DNA of 64,000 nt from Sipunculus nudus. Taxonomy: Eukaryota > Annelida > Sipuncula > Golfingiida > Sipunculidae. The stretch is from the NCBI GenBank assembly GCA_026874595.1, contig CM049317.1:34067901-34131900 (forward strand). Direction: 5' to 3'. The translations under genes were made by a program, and so were the position numbers. Shown here one piece after another: positions 1-13,700 of this stretch (position 1 is its first letter; the number at the start of each line of letters is the position of its first letter). Below the pieces are notes generated by a model that saw only the letters and a list, made by a program, of their open reading frames with translations, ran no database searches and was not told the DNA's origin.

Positions 1-580
1 GTACACTGAGACTGCATTTCTCTTATTGTAGTTTTATTTGCGTGCTCACGGAGGGGGCTAAGTACACTGAGACTCCATCTCTATTATTGTATTTTTATTT
101 GCGTGCTCACGGAGGGGGCTAAATACACTGAGACTCCATCTCTATTATTCTAGTTTTATTTGCGTGCTCATGGAGGGGTCTAAGTACACTGAGATTCCAT
201 CTCTATTATTCTAGTTTTATTTACGTGCTCATTGAGGGGTATAAGTACACTGAGACTCCATCTCTATTATTGTAATTTTACTTGTGTGCTCACGGAGGGG
301 TCTAAGTACACTGAGACTCCATCTCTATTATTCTAGTTTTATTTGCGTGCTCACGCTGGGGTCTTAGTACACTGAGACGTCATCTCTATTATTGTAGTTT
401 TATTTGCGTACTCATGGAGGGGTCTAAGTACACTGAGACTCCTTCTCTATTATTGTAGTTTTATTTGCGTGCTCATGGAGGGGGCTATGTACACTGAGAC
501 TCCATCTCTATTATTGTAGTTTTATTTGCGAGCTCACGGAGGGGGCTATAAATACACTGAGACTTCACCTCTAATACGAA
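1..580. repeat. 61-bp tandem repeat array (minisatellite)
   Basis: About 9.5 copies of a 61-bp unit, each starting near GTACACTGAGACTCCATCTC. Unit starts fall at 1, 62, 123, 184, 245, 306, 367, 428 and 489, with a partial copy from about 550. The array is cut by the window edge, so its true length is unknown. Copies differ by scattered substitutions and keep the period exactly. No coding frame runs through it. Confidence 0.95.
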
Positions 581-2494
581 CAGTTAATGTTTGATTTGTT
601 AATATTGATGCAATTCATGGATCTTGTGGAGCGATTTGTGCATGTACAGGTCATAGGGTAAACGGATACGACGTCATTCTTAACGTATATCTCATTTTGA
701 AAATTTAAGGATGTCTTTATGCTATTACATGAAGTGTACTACTATCAAATAAAGTGAAGTGTTATTGGTTACGCTTTTGTTGTGAGAATCCCTACAGGAC
801 TAAGCACCAGAGGCCAAAGGATGTTTTACATGTAGAGTATATCCTCGAATATATAACACCTTAACCCTATAACCTGTAAGTGTGTACATGTCAGAGATGA
901 TAAATATATTTTTTTCCTGTCCTGAAAACCATAATTTGATGATTGAAGGAAAATAATTTTCAAATTCATATTCGAACACATGAAAGTCTAGGATATGTCT
1001 CTCTATTTTATAATTTCAAATTTGTCCATCAGGTGGCAGCACTTGTAAGCTTAATCGCATCATGATTGTGCATGTTTTGGTATCACGAGCTGAAGTTTTA
1101 AGTCAAAACCAGTTTCTTTACCGTGAGCTGCAGAGGACATGTGTGTTTAACAATCTATATCTGTCATTAAAGTGATTTCTATGTCAGAAATTCTTAAATA
1201 AACATGATACTTTATACTGAATCGTGTAACCATTACCTTCCAATAAAATAAACATTGAGTGACTGAACGTTAGTGTAAAACTGACTGTTTGTAGACGACG
1301 ATAACGACGCTTCTGTGTATTGTATCAATGAATGTGTGAGAGAGGTTTTAAGGAACTTTCTATATAACTCACCTTTCCTGGTGAACCTCCAGATTGGGTT
1401 GACTTCCAACATGATATGAATTTGAAAAGAGCTCTTATTTTGATATGGCTAGGATGGCCCAGGACTGGGTCCGGAGCAGTCCCGGACTAGCAGTCCGATC
1501 CGCTTTTAGTGCCGCACACAGAGCGGACCGGACCCTATTCAAATCCGATCCGATTCGATCTCGCCACGTCCGCTCTGATACACATTAACATTAAAATTAT
1601 GTTCAACTCCAACAGCATTCTCTTAACAATAATTGGCCTGATAATAAAAATAATGAACTATAAGTAATTGCCAGGTTACATAGGAAACCGGCAGTTTTCT
1701 TTTTTTTTTTCCAGTTTTTCTCCCTTTTTTTTGGGGGGGGGGGGATTACACGGATGCTTTTCTGTTCATGTGTTTCCATGAACTCTCTTTAGTTCACAGG
1801 CATTTTATGGAATCATTCTCAAACACTCACATAACACTGATTCAGATATATACATTTTTAAAGGATACATTCAGTGTATTATACAAGAAAATATACAGTT
1901 AGATTGTGGGCAATATATACAATTATATTAAATAAAATGAATTATACAAAGGCAATCGGTAAGTTTAATCGTACAAGCCTTACAACAGGCCAATTTTACA
2001 CTTTGAATTTTTTTACTTTTTAAATAATTATAAATATACTTTAAATTTGACGAGTCCAGTTATTTATATTAATAATTATATTATATAGATTAACATGTTA
2101 ATTTATTATTCATTCATTATGAATAAAGCATTTCATGATTGCAATTGTGATGTGTGAAAGAAGCTGCGGTGTTAATCTCTGGCTAATGAGTCACGATCAA
2201 CAAACATTAAAGAAAAGTCCGGCATAAATTAAGTTGCACGTTGCCAAAGTTTATGTCACCTCGAGGATACTCTTGACTCTCCTAGTTTTAGTGGTTTATC
2301 CATAATCATCGCATACAAAACAACATGCTCTAAAAGTATGTTAAAACTTGATGCTGAGCTTGCGCCAGAATCATCATATATGTCGTTCATGCACTCCTCC
2401 ATATGGAACAATTTAAAGTGTGAGCGTACTTTTAAATATTTGAGTGGTGTTCTCCAGCTCAAACTGAACGTAAATTTGTAATTCCTGGAGTGCC
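581..2494. other. 3' flank of the receptor gene, non-coding
   Basis: No gene is seen. It holds a GC-richer patch around 1450-1580 with repeated GGTCCGGA/CCGATCC-type words and a G homopolymer at about 1733-1744. Positions 2108-2494 are probably the 3' UTR of the minus-strand receptor gene. Confidence 0.5.
2102..2107 (-). terminator. candidate polyadenylation signal AATAAA
   Basis: The plus strand reads TTTATT, i.e. AATAAA on the minus strand. It is the first such hexamer downstream of the receptor stop codon and implies a 3' UTR of about 0.4 kb. Assignment is by position only. Confidence 0.5.
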
Positions 2495-2951
2495 CTACAA
2501 ATGTGTGGAATCCTGGTGCGGAGCTGGTTCCAAAACAACCATGTCGTTCCTGTACGCGTCGTCTGGATCAAATTCTCTAGGGTTCATATACGTCGCTTCA
2601 ATTAAAGTGTCTATGTACGTTGGATGACTGACTTCCGCCGGAATCCCCTCTTGATGCGGAAATTTTGCTGGTCTGACGTCATCAAAACTTGAGGAGGTGA
2701 GCGTTTCCGATGACGTGTATGGCCCTGATAGGTCACTACTAAGTTTAGACGACGTGGCAGTTGGAGGATTCCCATGAGCCACTGCGACATCCGGGGCCCC
2801 CTGGCCAGTATTTGGATAACTAGAGTTTAAGTGGTTTGGAACTTTTTGCCCCTGTTTGTTGTACACATACGCGAAATCGGAATCTCTAACAAAGGCAGCT
2901 CTGGATGTTGTTCCGTAGGCATTCGGAGGTTTGTTGGTATAGACTGGTTTT
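2495..2951 (-). CDS. Receptor exon 10: cytoplasmic tail with four YxN motifs and stop
   Basis: Encodes residues 616-766 and the stop. The tail is hydrophilic with tyrosines in YTN (619), YPN (660), YMN (736) and YRN (748), plus YVYN near 643-646. Phospho-Tyr-x-Asn is the known core motif for the Grb2-type SH2 domain, so the tail could recruit an adaptor when phosphorylated; that is inference. No catalytic domain or classical ITAM is seen. Confidence 0.8.
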
Positions 2952-4754
2952 CTGAAAATTTACATGGGTAAAATGGAATATTTATGGAAAGTTATGCCGT
3001 AGACTCCACCATTAATACAAAGCTTTCATATACCGCTCCATTGCAGGTATTCCGGAATATTACATTGAAGATATGTATTTGTTGTGAAGTATCACTTAAT
3101 GAATACATTATACATCAATTAATCCTCACTTTTTGTCGAAGAATTAGCATTAAATAAACACAGAAATGACACATGTTACGCAATCTTTGGGTTCATTTGC
3201 CTTAGTATATGAAAAGGTCGCATTTGCATTTTTCAAATTGTTAGAGAGATGGATTAAAACTGAATTTTCATTTAAATGCAGAGGTTAATACAATTCATTT
3301 TCAAATGCTAACGATCTAAATTTGCTATCTCTTTATAATAATCTTGAAAAACTTGAGGATTATGTAATAATATTTCCATAGTATTATTCTATCATAACTG
3401 GCGTTAGCAGCTAACTCTAGCAAGTTATTCGTCCCCATTTAGACGCATATTGTTTTGTCAGGGGCAAAAATAAAATTCAAGTGCATGGCATTTGTAATTA
3501 CATTACCTTTGCACAACGTAACGCATATGCATTGACGACTGAACATAATTCATTGATTTTGCATTTAATTTGATGCGTTGCATTTGCATCTTAATTTGAA
3601 CCCAAAAATTACGCATACGATCTCCAACTTACATAGCATAGATTTATTAACAATTTGAACATAACACACTAAAAACATTGGTGCTGACAGAGAAGCGTAC
3701 CGACAAATACACAACCGCAAGCGTATATAACATGGAGAACATGAGATCTGGACTGACTGTCCCTAAACCAGAGTGATCTTGGTTCGACCACCGACCGTTA
3801 ACACATAGGGAATATACGATATAATTTTCACAAGAAAGAATGTTTGAATATCGCATTTAACTATCAAATTCCTGTTTTATTGTTTTAGTCGAGTCGACGC
3901 CATCTGAGCCAAAGTGCACTTCCGATACCGTTAAACGGCTGATAGAATGGTCTTGTGCAGTTTTAAAGAATCTTTGTTGAAAAGTTCTTGCCGTCTTCAT
4001 TGCCAAATACAAATTCACATATTTGATCAATTTCTTGGCTACCATTACAGTCACCTTGACAACCAGAGAAATGGTCAAGCGGAAAATATGATATAGGATA
4101 CTTTAATTAAAAACAAGTAATATGTGCTTGTGACTTAAAAGCCTGAAGGCTGTTGTGGACATATATATTACAGCAGTTGTATTTAAATTGTCAATAAGGG
4201 TTTTGAATTGGTTTATCAGAACCACATGGCTTAAGACATGAACTAAAATCATAGCAAATGGTAACCGTTAAAGCGTTAGACAGAGAGTGGAACCATTTTG
4301 AATAAAAAGGCTAGTGAAATTTGTATCGTCTCAATCTTTTACAAATATTAAGTTTAAATGTCAAGTACCGACTCGTTAACATTTTCAAAACCATTGTATC
4401 AACTATTATAGTTGCTTTTAGACTAAAACAATGAAATTGTATTGTTGAAAATAATGAAAAACTCAGCACACTTACCACCGTGTTAGCAGACACCACTGGT
4501 TATAACTCATTAGGGTTATAGCTCTTAGCTCGGAGACTAGAATTAAAAAGCGCACACACTGTTATCTATTAATAAATTTGAAATGGCCAAGCTCAGGCAT
4601 GGCCGAAAAAAATGTTGTTAATAAGAATTGCATGCTCTGGATACAAACTTTTAGTTTAATCTATTTTACATGTTATTAAAGTTAGTTAAAACTTACTTAA
4701 TTTGTGAAACACCTATTCCGAAAATGTTAACCTCACACTGGTAAGCAAATAATT

Positions 4755-4790
<36 letters not shown>

Positions 4791-7700
4791 AGAGAGATAT
4801 TTGTTTCACGGGTTTATTGTTGAATGCAATTCGTATAATGAGTTAGTTAATTAGGGACTAATAGATTAACAAACTAATAGATAAAACGTCTAGGGCATAA
4901 TTAAACCGGATTCTAATCGGCTTATTTGATTTTAAACTGCCGAGACATATTTTCAATCAAGACTTGCATTCTGGGTAAGAAATAAGAGTTCTGGTTCATT
5001 TAAATAATCAGAATACAATGTTTGATGGTTCAAATCCCAAGGTATTCATGTTAAAAGACAATTTTCGAATGTTCTTAACGGGAATGAGGTGGTGTTGCTT
5101 CGATTACATTTTCTTTTCTTACATATTTCCGAATTTCTGATGCCATACCAACGACTCACATATATACTGAACAAACAATCAGATATATTCTTTGATGAAT
5201 GAGGAATTATGGGAAACACAACCTGGAAATATAGATGACGTGCCCAACCACAGAACAGACGATTTCACCATTGCAGTGCTGGTTGCCTGAACTTAATAAA
5301 ATGACACTAACAGGCTTGGGCAGTACTTAATATACGGGTGTGACATTAGAATGCGGACGACCACTTTGTGGTAACAAGATTTTAGCAAGCATTGACATAC
5401 CAGGAGACAGCACTGGACAAACAAATCTCGCTCACAAAGTTTAGCTTCTCAATAACCGAGGCAAACACATTGTGACGTGACAGAATTTGCAGATATGACG
5501 CCACGATATATTTATCACAAATATATATGACTCTTAACATGCAGACATGAAAAAAGCACATTTACATGAAAAGATATTGTACTTTTGTGGACGCAAATAC
5601 GGGTACAGACTGACCTGACCAAACAACATTTACAATATTTACAGCAAGAATGACGTCATAACAAACTGAGCAGACGACAAATAGAAGCAGCTGTACTCAA
5701 ATAAGGTATAAGAATAATTGCTATACACTCAGACAAAGGTAATGTTGCAGTCGGCAGACCGGGGGTTCTCCTTTTCCGGGATGTACTGTACATTGGGGAT
5801 CGAACCATTGGGATTCTCCGTCTCTGGGTTGTACTGTACATTGGGGATGGAACCACTGGGTTTCTCCGTCTCTGGGTTGTACTGTAAATTGGGGATCGAA
5901 CCATTGGGGTTCTCTATCTCTAGGTTGTACTGTACATTCGGGATCGAACCATTGGGGTTCTCCGTCTCTGGGTTGTATTGTACATTTGGGATCGAACCAT
6001 TGGGGTTCTCCGTTTCCGGGTTGTTCAGTACATTGGGGATCGAACCATTGGGGTTCTCAGTTTCCGGCTTGTTCTGTACATTGGGGATCGAACCAATGGG
6101 GTTCTCCGTCCCTGGGTTGTACTGTACATTGGGGATCGTACCATTGTCCTTTGGTTCTTTGGCGAAACAACAACCAAACGTCGGAAGAGGTTTATGTCTA
6201 AGGACAGGAACACAAATATCCAGCTTGTATTTACAGAATGACTTATGCTGAAGTTATTGTCACATACTACCTCATCTAATAAGTTTCCGTTCAACTACTC
6301 GACACAATGATATGTCACAGATAACATTTGACAACCCTTTTGACAATCCTTGAGTGTTGTCAAATTGATATTTGGCAACCTGTGTTCTTTTTTAGGTACA
6401 CCCATTTGACAAACCTAAGTTTTCAATGCATTCATGTTGTATGGGATACTACCCCCACATTTCTGCCAATTTCTTTGCCATAACTGTAACGACGTTTTAC
6501 TCATCAGTTTTTCTATATTTACACATATTGGTAACAAACTGATCAGTGGTCGCAAACTACTGACGCCTTGCGGCGCATAGGGTACTAAACAAAATGCTAC
6601 AGTGGATATGGAGACATGGAACTTCCAAATATGAATGATAAAGTTCATTAGTATTTCCGAAAGTACACTCAGTTACTTATTCTTTATATGTTTTAGGTCA
6701 TTTGTAAGAGGTATTTTTCCCAAATGACATGTACAATGACTTTCCGTGCTGTAGATTGTAGGTTAAATCAAGGGCTATTGTAATTGAAAAAACATGTTTA
6801 GACTTGAAATAACAAATAAAAGGAGTCTTGCGATAAGTGGACATTATTTTTACAACAATTTCAAAGGTTATGCCATATGGATTGAGGAACTGAATATAAC
6901 CGCAAAGAATGAATTGGGATACATTTTATAAGATTGCAGAATAATATCTTAGAGCTGCAATCTGTTTCGTTCCCACTATTCACTAGTTAATACTGTGTTT
7001 CTGATCTTCAGTTCCGTCTCTTGGAGGGATTATTAGTGTGTTGAGAAATGTTAGCTGACAAGACAGGGTAAGGAAGAGAAGCGGTCTGTTTACAGATCTA
7101 TTGGCAATTATAATCAATAAATAGTAAATTAGCACACCTTATTGATTTGTTACAATTATGATGGGTGGATCATTACAATAACGCTATGATAAATTTGATA
7201 CAATTAAAATTAATACATTTACAATGATAGTGCATAGTTTTTTTTAAACATTATTGATAAAATTTTACAGAAAACGATATGAGGAGCACACATAAAGGAA
7301 AATGAAGATAAATATCTATACAATCTTACTCCAAAAGTTCTACGTAGCAATGATCATAGTTTTAGTTAAAAATAAAACCTTATATCTATAAACAGAATCA
7401 CGCTTCTTTTAAACAACGCCAACGCAGTACACAGATAAGTGAAAACACCTGCGAAAAGCTTATATTACAGTGTACCGTAAATATTAATTCACAATGCTTG
7501 TAAGCTGTTAATGTTACATATGTCTGTTAAGAACTCAAACGTATTATTGTTTACGAGTAATACGACATATTGTTAAGCTTAGCGTTTTCACACATTGTTA
7601 ATATAAAAAAGTTAATACAGTTTTAATAGAAAATCATAAGAATCACTTACCTGCACCGAATAACGATGAAAATGATTATTAATATCAATAAAGCTCCCCC

Positions 7701-10700
7701 AAGTGTTCCCGCTACAATGGCAGCAATAACCCCGTCACTCCCTCGCCTCTCGCCGGACTCCTTATCTGTACATACACACATACATACATAAATACATACA
7801 AATTTACATACTTCATCACAATTATAAAAATGTTCATACACGAACGAAAATTCATAAGTTTGTTAATACAGTTGTATCATCTTACGGTAATACAGGAAAT
7901 ATTATATATCTGTTAAACTATAACATACAGTCAATGGAAATAAATGTAACAAAATGGTAAATTTACGCAAATGTATCCATCTAAGAACAACAAAAAATAT
8001 TATAATTCGAAATAGCGAAAGCCAGAGTTATTAAAAAGTTCCCCATCGACCGAGTTGTATAGACCCTAATGAGATTTAAAAGATTTGAATATGTAGTTAG
8101 AGACCAAAACCACAACGCTACCAAATCTAAAATACGACTATAAAATAAATAAATAAAACCCCTCGTCCTGAAAAGAAAGTCACCCCGAATTAAAGAGTCT
8201 CCATACTTACCGTTCTTGCTGGTATTATTTGGTACCTTTACGGTACTAGTGCGCGCAGTCGTCTGCTGTGTTGGTTTAGTAGTGTGTTGTGTTGGTTTAG
8301 TCCGTAACACCCGAGAAGTTGATAATGAAGTGGATTTTCTTGGAAATGTGAATGTTTTTGAATAAGGAGGAGTTTGAGTGAGATTTGATATGAGAGTCTT
8401 GGAGGGAACTGGTGACGATGGCAACGTCTGTGGGGACGTAGAAACCAGTGCTGTAGACGGGGAAACTGATGACGAAAACCGCACAGGGATAGACGGAGAA
8501 ACTGATGACGAAGACCCCACAGGGATAGACGCAGAAACTGATGACGAAGGCCGCACAGGTAGAGACGTAGAAATTGATGACGAAGACCACAGAGGTGATA
8601 ACGTAACCGGTTTAATGATTTTACTAGTGCTACCTTGTGGTGTAGCACTAGTAGGTTTGCTTGTTAGCTTGTTGGTTACAGCCGGGTCAGTAGACGTCAC
8701 AATAACATTGGTTTTAACGGAGGATAAACCTGGAGAGCTGGTAGGCTGAGGTCGGGCGGTTGGTATTTTGGTTGTTTCCGTTATAACTTTCACTGGAATA
8801 AATACAAAAGATTGGATTGAACCTAAAAATCCTATAATTTCATACAGACTAGTCTGACAGTTGCATTATGACATGGATCAACATCAAATAAACAAAAATG
8901 TAAGTAGTTGCGCACATAATTAGCTGCTTGATTCAAGAACATAAATTAATATAAAAGGAATAAATATAATGTTTCTCATCTTCATTTGTGCTTAAATATA
9001 TTATCGGTGTTGTTGGTTATACTGTGCAATCTTCAAATATTATTCTCATTGAGTAGGCCTATTCAAAATAGACAAACCTCAAACCCCCGTAATTTTCGAC
9101 AGTGACCAAATATGACGCCACAACTGACGTCGATGTGGCTTATTTGGAGTCTGTTAAATCAATAAAACATTGATGCCCAGTTTTTCGTTCTAGTGGCTGA
9201 TATCTTATGCAAGAGGTCAACGTATAGTTCATAACGGCCTATATCTGCACCGTTCTCTGGCAAACCGATCCAGCAAAACCAAATGGAAACAAAAAGTGAG
9301 ACTCCTTCTCATCTATGGGTGTCTCCGATTGCCATATATTTTACACTTCACTGTTGACGTACACAAATTACACAAAACGTACACAAACGTACATTTAAAT
9401 GCATATGTATATACAAATTGATTATCAAAAGCAATTAGCAATTATACATTATGAGTCTATAGAACACATTAATTTAGGAGTGAATGGGACTTTGTTATAT
9501 ATGTCGTCACATAAGATTACAAGAGATAAAAGTACATGGCTCAATAGGTTAATAAAGCAATACATTTATACAAAAGGACAATAATCAGAATAACGTGGGA
9601 TAATCAGGGCAATATTCTGTTCAATGGCTCTGCCTACGTATTTTGCTAAGGAATAGCTTAATATTAAAAGAAGGAATACATAGGACAACCGGGTAAACAC
9701 ATGGTACAAGAATTTAAAAAAAATCACTCCGCGTCTGGGGAACTGTTTTGATTCAAACCACGAAAGTAGTTTCCGCAACATTTACACCACCTGAAATTTT
9801 TCTAAAACAAACGATTCTGTTTGATTCAGTTTTGGACACATAATTAGAACATTATCAGCTAAATCAATCCACTAATAAATGTCCTCTGATATAAAGAGAT
9901 GTTGTGTAATGAGTGTAATGTCAAATTTTACAACATGCAAGGATATAGTTCAGGGGATTCTCAGTAAAACAAAATAAGGTAGAAGGGCTAAAATTAATTC
10001 TTTAATTTTTAAACGGGCGATAAATAAAGAAACTCACGGTCCTGGCATACGAAGTACTGCAGATTGGAGCAGTCGTCTGCGCCCCAGTTATAGTTGCTAA
10101 ACCGATTATCGCTCATGTAGAGACAGCGCTCCCCGCTCCCCTCAGGCTCTGACCACGCCCACTTAGTGTACATTATAGGCTCATCTAGACACAAAAATTT
10201 ATAATTTCAAATTCTGTATTAAAACAAGAAATAAACATTCTCACATTTCTGAGAATATAAGAGTCGAGTATTGCAATTAAGTAAGTGATAATACATAATA
10301 CACACATTATACAAGTGGGTTTAAATTATCCGTGTGTCTAAGCATTAAAATGCACCTTATTATCGCAAACACGTATCCTCTTACCAGTTGAGTTTTACAA
10401 TATGTAAAGTTCCATTTAAGCCTGAGGTATAATAGTATATATAAGAGCTACCTTAACTGGAAAACAACCAACACATTTCGAATATATACTGTTCAACTGT
10501 AGTTGTTGTATTAGTATTCTGGCTATCATTGAGTTAAATCGAACCTACGACATAAATTTCCAACGGAAGTGTTCTATGTAACACTTGTAACAAAGTGTTC
10601 AGTGAATGCAGGTACTGGGAAACGTAATGGTATATCGATTCTTTAAATATCTCAAGTGAAAAATTACCCTGTAATACATTAGCCGTTAAGAGGAATATTA

Positions 10701-13700
10701 CCAAATCAGTGGCACCTTGTTCTTTGACAATCACAATTGTGTGTTGGTGTGAAAACAAATTCAGATAAACTAAAAGCTTAATTTTCCACTGAACTGATAA
10801 TGGGGTGTTATGCTTTCTTGGGAAAAAAGAGTAGACGATTGTCGTTTCGAACCGAACCCCAACGTACATTGAAATCTTAGCATAGCCTAATAAATGTATT
10901 TTACACATGGTTCATCGAATTGACATTTTCGGAAAAATGCTTTCCAAAACTATTATTTTTATGCCAGGAATTAATCACAGCATGAATGAATATTGGGCGA
11001 AACAGTTATCTAAACTTAAAATAAAGGTATTTCTTTGTTGGGAGTATCCCGGGAGCTGATACTTACTGGTCGCCCATGTCCACTGTATCTTAGCAACCCC
11101 TACCCAGAATGCCGTGTGCCAGCATTCAATTTTGTCCACAATCTTTTTGTGTACGTCCTCTGTAGGCACGCTGAGGAGCATCCCGCCCTTTTGCTCACAA
11201 GACAGACGAGAGTCGAACCAGTTCTTCATGTCATCTTCATCAAAATACACACACATCCCGTCCACGTAGAAGTAGTCTCGTCCCTTCTGCTTACACGTAG
11301 CCTCGTCATAATCTAAAAATTATTTATATATTTCATGGAGCCCTGATAATAATTTGGATATTATTTATGTATGATTCATCTCTTAGCAAATTCATTAATA
11401 GACTCATGCAGATACAATATTACAATTAATTTATTGAAAATTAAGAATTAGAAATACATTATATTAAATTATAATTTTAAATATAAGTAATTTAAATAAA
11501 ACAGATCTGAATTAAATAACCTACACCTTCTATTTTTAATACAGGGATTTCATTTTTGGTTTTTCAGCTGTAGATGCTTATGAGTATAGTGTTTTCGTCA
11601 TATTAACTGGGTAAAAAAACGAACATAAACATGCTGGTTTACATTGACAGACAATAAAACTATTGTCTTACTGGTCGGTGAAAAAATGATTGATGTATTA
11701 TCTAGAAGAATGTATTTACCGAAAGAGCAGAGGAACTTGTCAACTCGGTTACATCGTACAGAACGCCAGGTCCATTCTGGTCCTTTATCAGAATAATCAC
11801 AGTTGAGAGTACCACAGCCCAGCATCTGGTCCTTATCTTTTGAGCGAGGGAAGCCTTTCGCCCAAGGACTGTGTGTACCTACGACCAGAGGAAACATTAA
11901 ATAAACGGTCTAATTTGGTCACTAGTAACTAAGCATGACTTCAGAGAGTCAACCAATAGCCACTTCGATTCTTCCGGTTTGCAGGTATCAAAATCTTTCT
12001 TGTTCTCCGCCAGGTGTCCTATTTTCTACTAAACGTTTCGACTGAAATGACCTTTCCAATATGAACAATGCAAAACCGAATACTAAACTTTGTCCGAAAG
12101 AATCAGATCGCTCATTTGAATTATAACTTTATAAGATAACTGTATTTTGTAATTGAATTAGACTGGGTCAGTATGAACTGGTGGAAAGCAGAACAATGAT
12201 TCAATATTTAGACCAAACATTATATAGCCTAGCAATAAACATTGAACATAGCAATCTGACTGTGTCGCAGAAGTTGTTCACATTATGTCTGCCCTGTGTC
12301 AGTATTAATATACCACACAAGCAAACGGGGACAAGGAATATATATAGAAAATCTATTGTTATAAGATAAGAATATAAAACAGGGTTCATTTTTTACATTT
12401 TGCAAACTTTATAATAATTTATAAATATATAATACTGTGAGCTTCATCCCTGCCATTTCTTATAGCTCAATCTATCAGTGCTGCATGTGTTAGATAATTG
12501 AGACCAGGGTATTTCGTAGGCCTATAAATTGTAAGGGCTCTTAGAATCGATTCAATTATCGGTTTTTACCTTCGATTCAATTCTCGATTCAATTCTTCCT
12601 TGAGTAGTAATTTTCAGACCTTTCAAATCGTAAAAGCCTTTCAAATTATAGAAGCAAATACTTTATGGAAATAGATGTTCTAGCAAATAATATTTAAATG
12701 TAGCTCTCGCTCTGTTTGTCACCTTCTTAAATATGTTTCTATGCGAATGGACTGGTAAACCAGTGAATATTTAAAGCGGTTCCAGGGCACTTTCACGGTA
12801 AAGAGCTTGCAATTCAATGTGCATTACACCCCTGGACTGTTTTCTGGCCGAGAGTTAAAGGGTTTCGAAACTGAGACGAGGTTGATATCACACAGCAACC
12901 GCTAATCAGGAACCACAAAGTAAGACTGCCTACCCGCTATGAACTTTGTACAAATTAAATTCCGGATAGCTGAAAGAATACTTAGCGTTTCATCATAAAT
13001 AGCAATCTTCAACCATATTCATTTGCTAATAGCATTCACGCAAGCCATGGATGAAACCGCCTTTATATTTAGATAATCCTGTGCCTATTGACGGCACTGT
13101 CCTGTGGATTGATTTTTTTAATGACAAGAACGTTACGTTACATTTTTTTAAAGTCTTCAAGCTTTCAAGTTTACAAGCACGTTGAAGGTATTAGTGAAAA
13201 ATCATAACCTTTGAAATGACACAAGTGCGACTATCTGCGTTTCAGCTAAGGTTTCATTTTTTGTATATAAAGCCTTGGCGGAATCGCAACCAGTCCATCA
13301 ACTCAAACATATATAAAGTGATACAATAGTTGCCTCCTACCGTAGATATACATGATATAGTTGGCAGTCTTGCCACCACAGTACTTCTTCATGTCACCGG
13401 CACACGGCTCCCGGCAGTCCTCCGCCTCCCCATGCTTACCGTAACTGTTACCACAGTAACAGGAGTCACCGTCCTGTCCAGGATAAACCAGACCTTATTT
13501 AAGCATATCTGGCAATTATTATATCTGAGATATAGATGGAGATAGATTGGAATCGTAGTCATGCTAACCAACACGCAATCATTTCATTATTGTGATTCTG
13601 GTATCTTCGAAATTCACGAGCTGTCAATTTTAGTTGCTCTCGATTCCAGCAATTTCTTTTTTTGTTTAAACTAATATGATAGTATAATAAAAGTTCTCTG

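Larger units (their letters stand above)
2952..7650 (-). other. Receptor intron 9
   Basis: Non-coding. It contains a weak inverted-repeat element (3172-3620), a GA tract (4755-4797) and a 48-bp minisatellite (5760-6150). No additional exon with lectin, WSC or TM features was found on the minus strand. Confidence 0.6.

Noticed and set aside
5718-6251. 177-codon plus-strand ORF with a repeated 16-residue unit
   Set aside because: Entirely produced by the 48-bp minisatellite; overlapping frames and the opposite strand are equally open, there is no splice or promoter context, and it lies inside a receptor intron.
8238-8749. Other open frames over the stalk exon (two minus, one plus)
   Set aside because: Shadow frames of the 36-bp coding repeat. 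The Ser/Thr-rich frame is the one that joins its neighbours in phase.
10534-10908. 124-codon minus-strand ORF between the CTLD2 exons
   Set aside because: No domain, and its inclusion would break the CTLD2 halves that otherwise join perfectly in phase 1.
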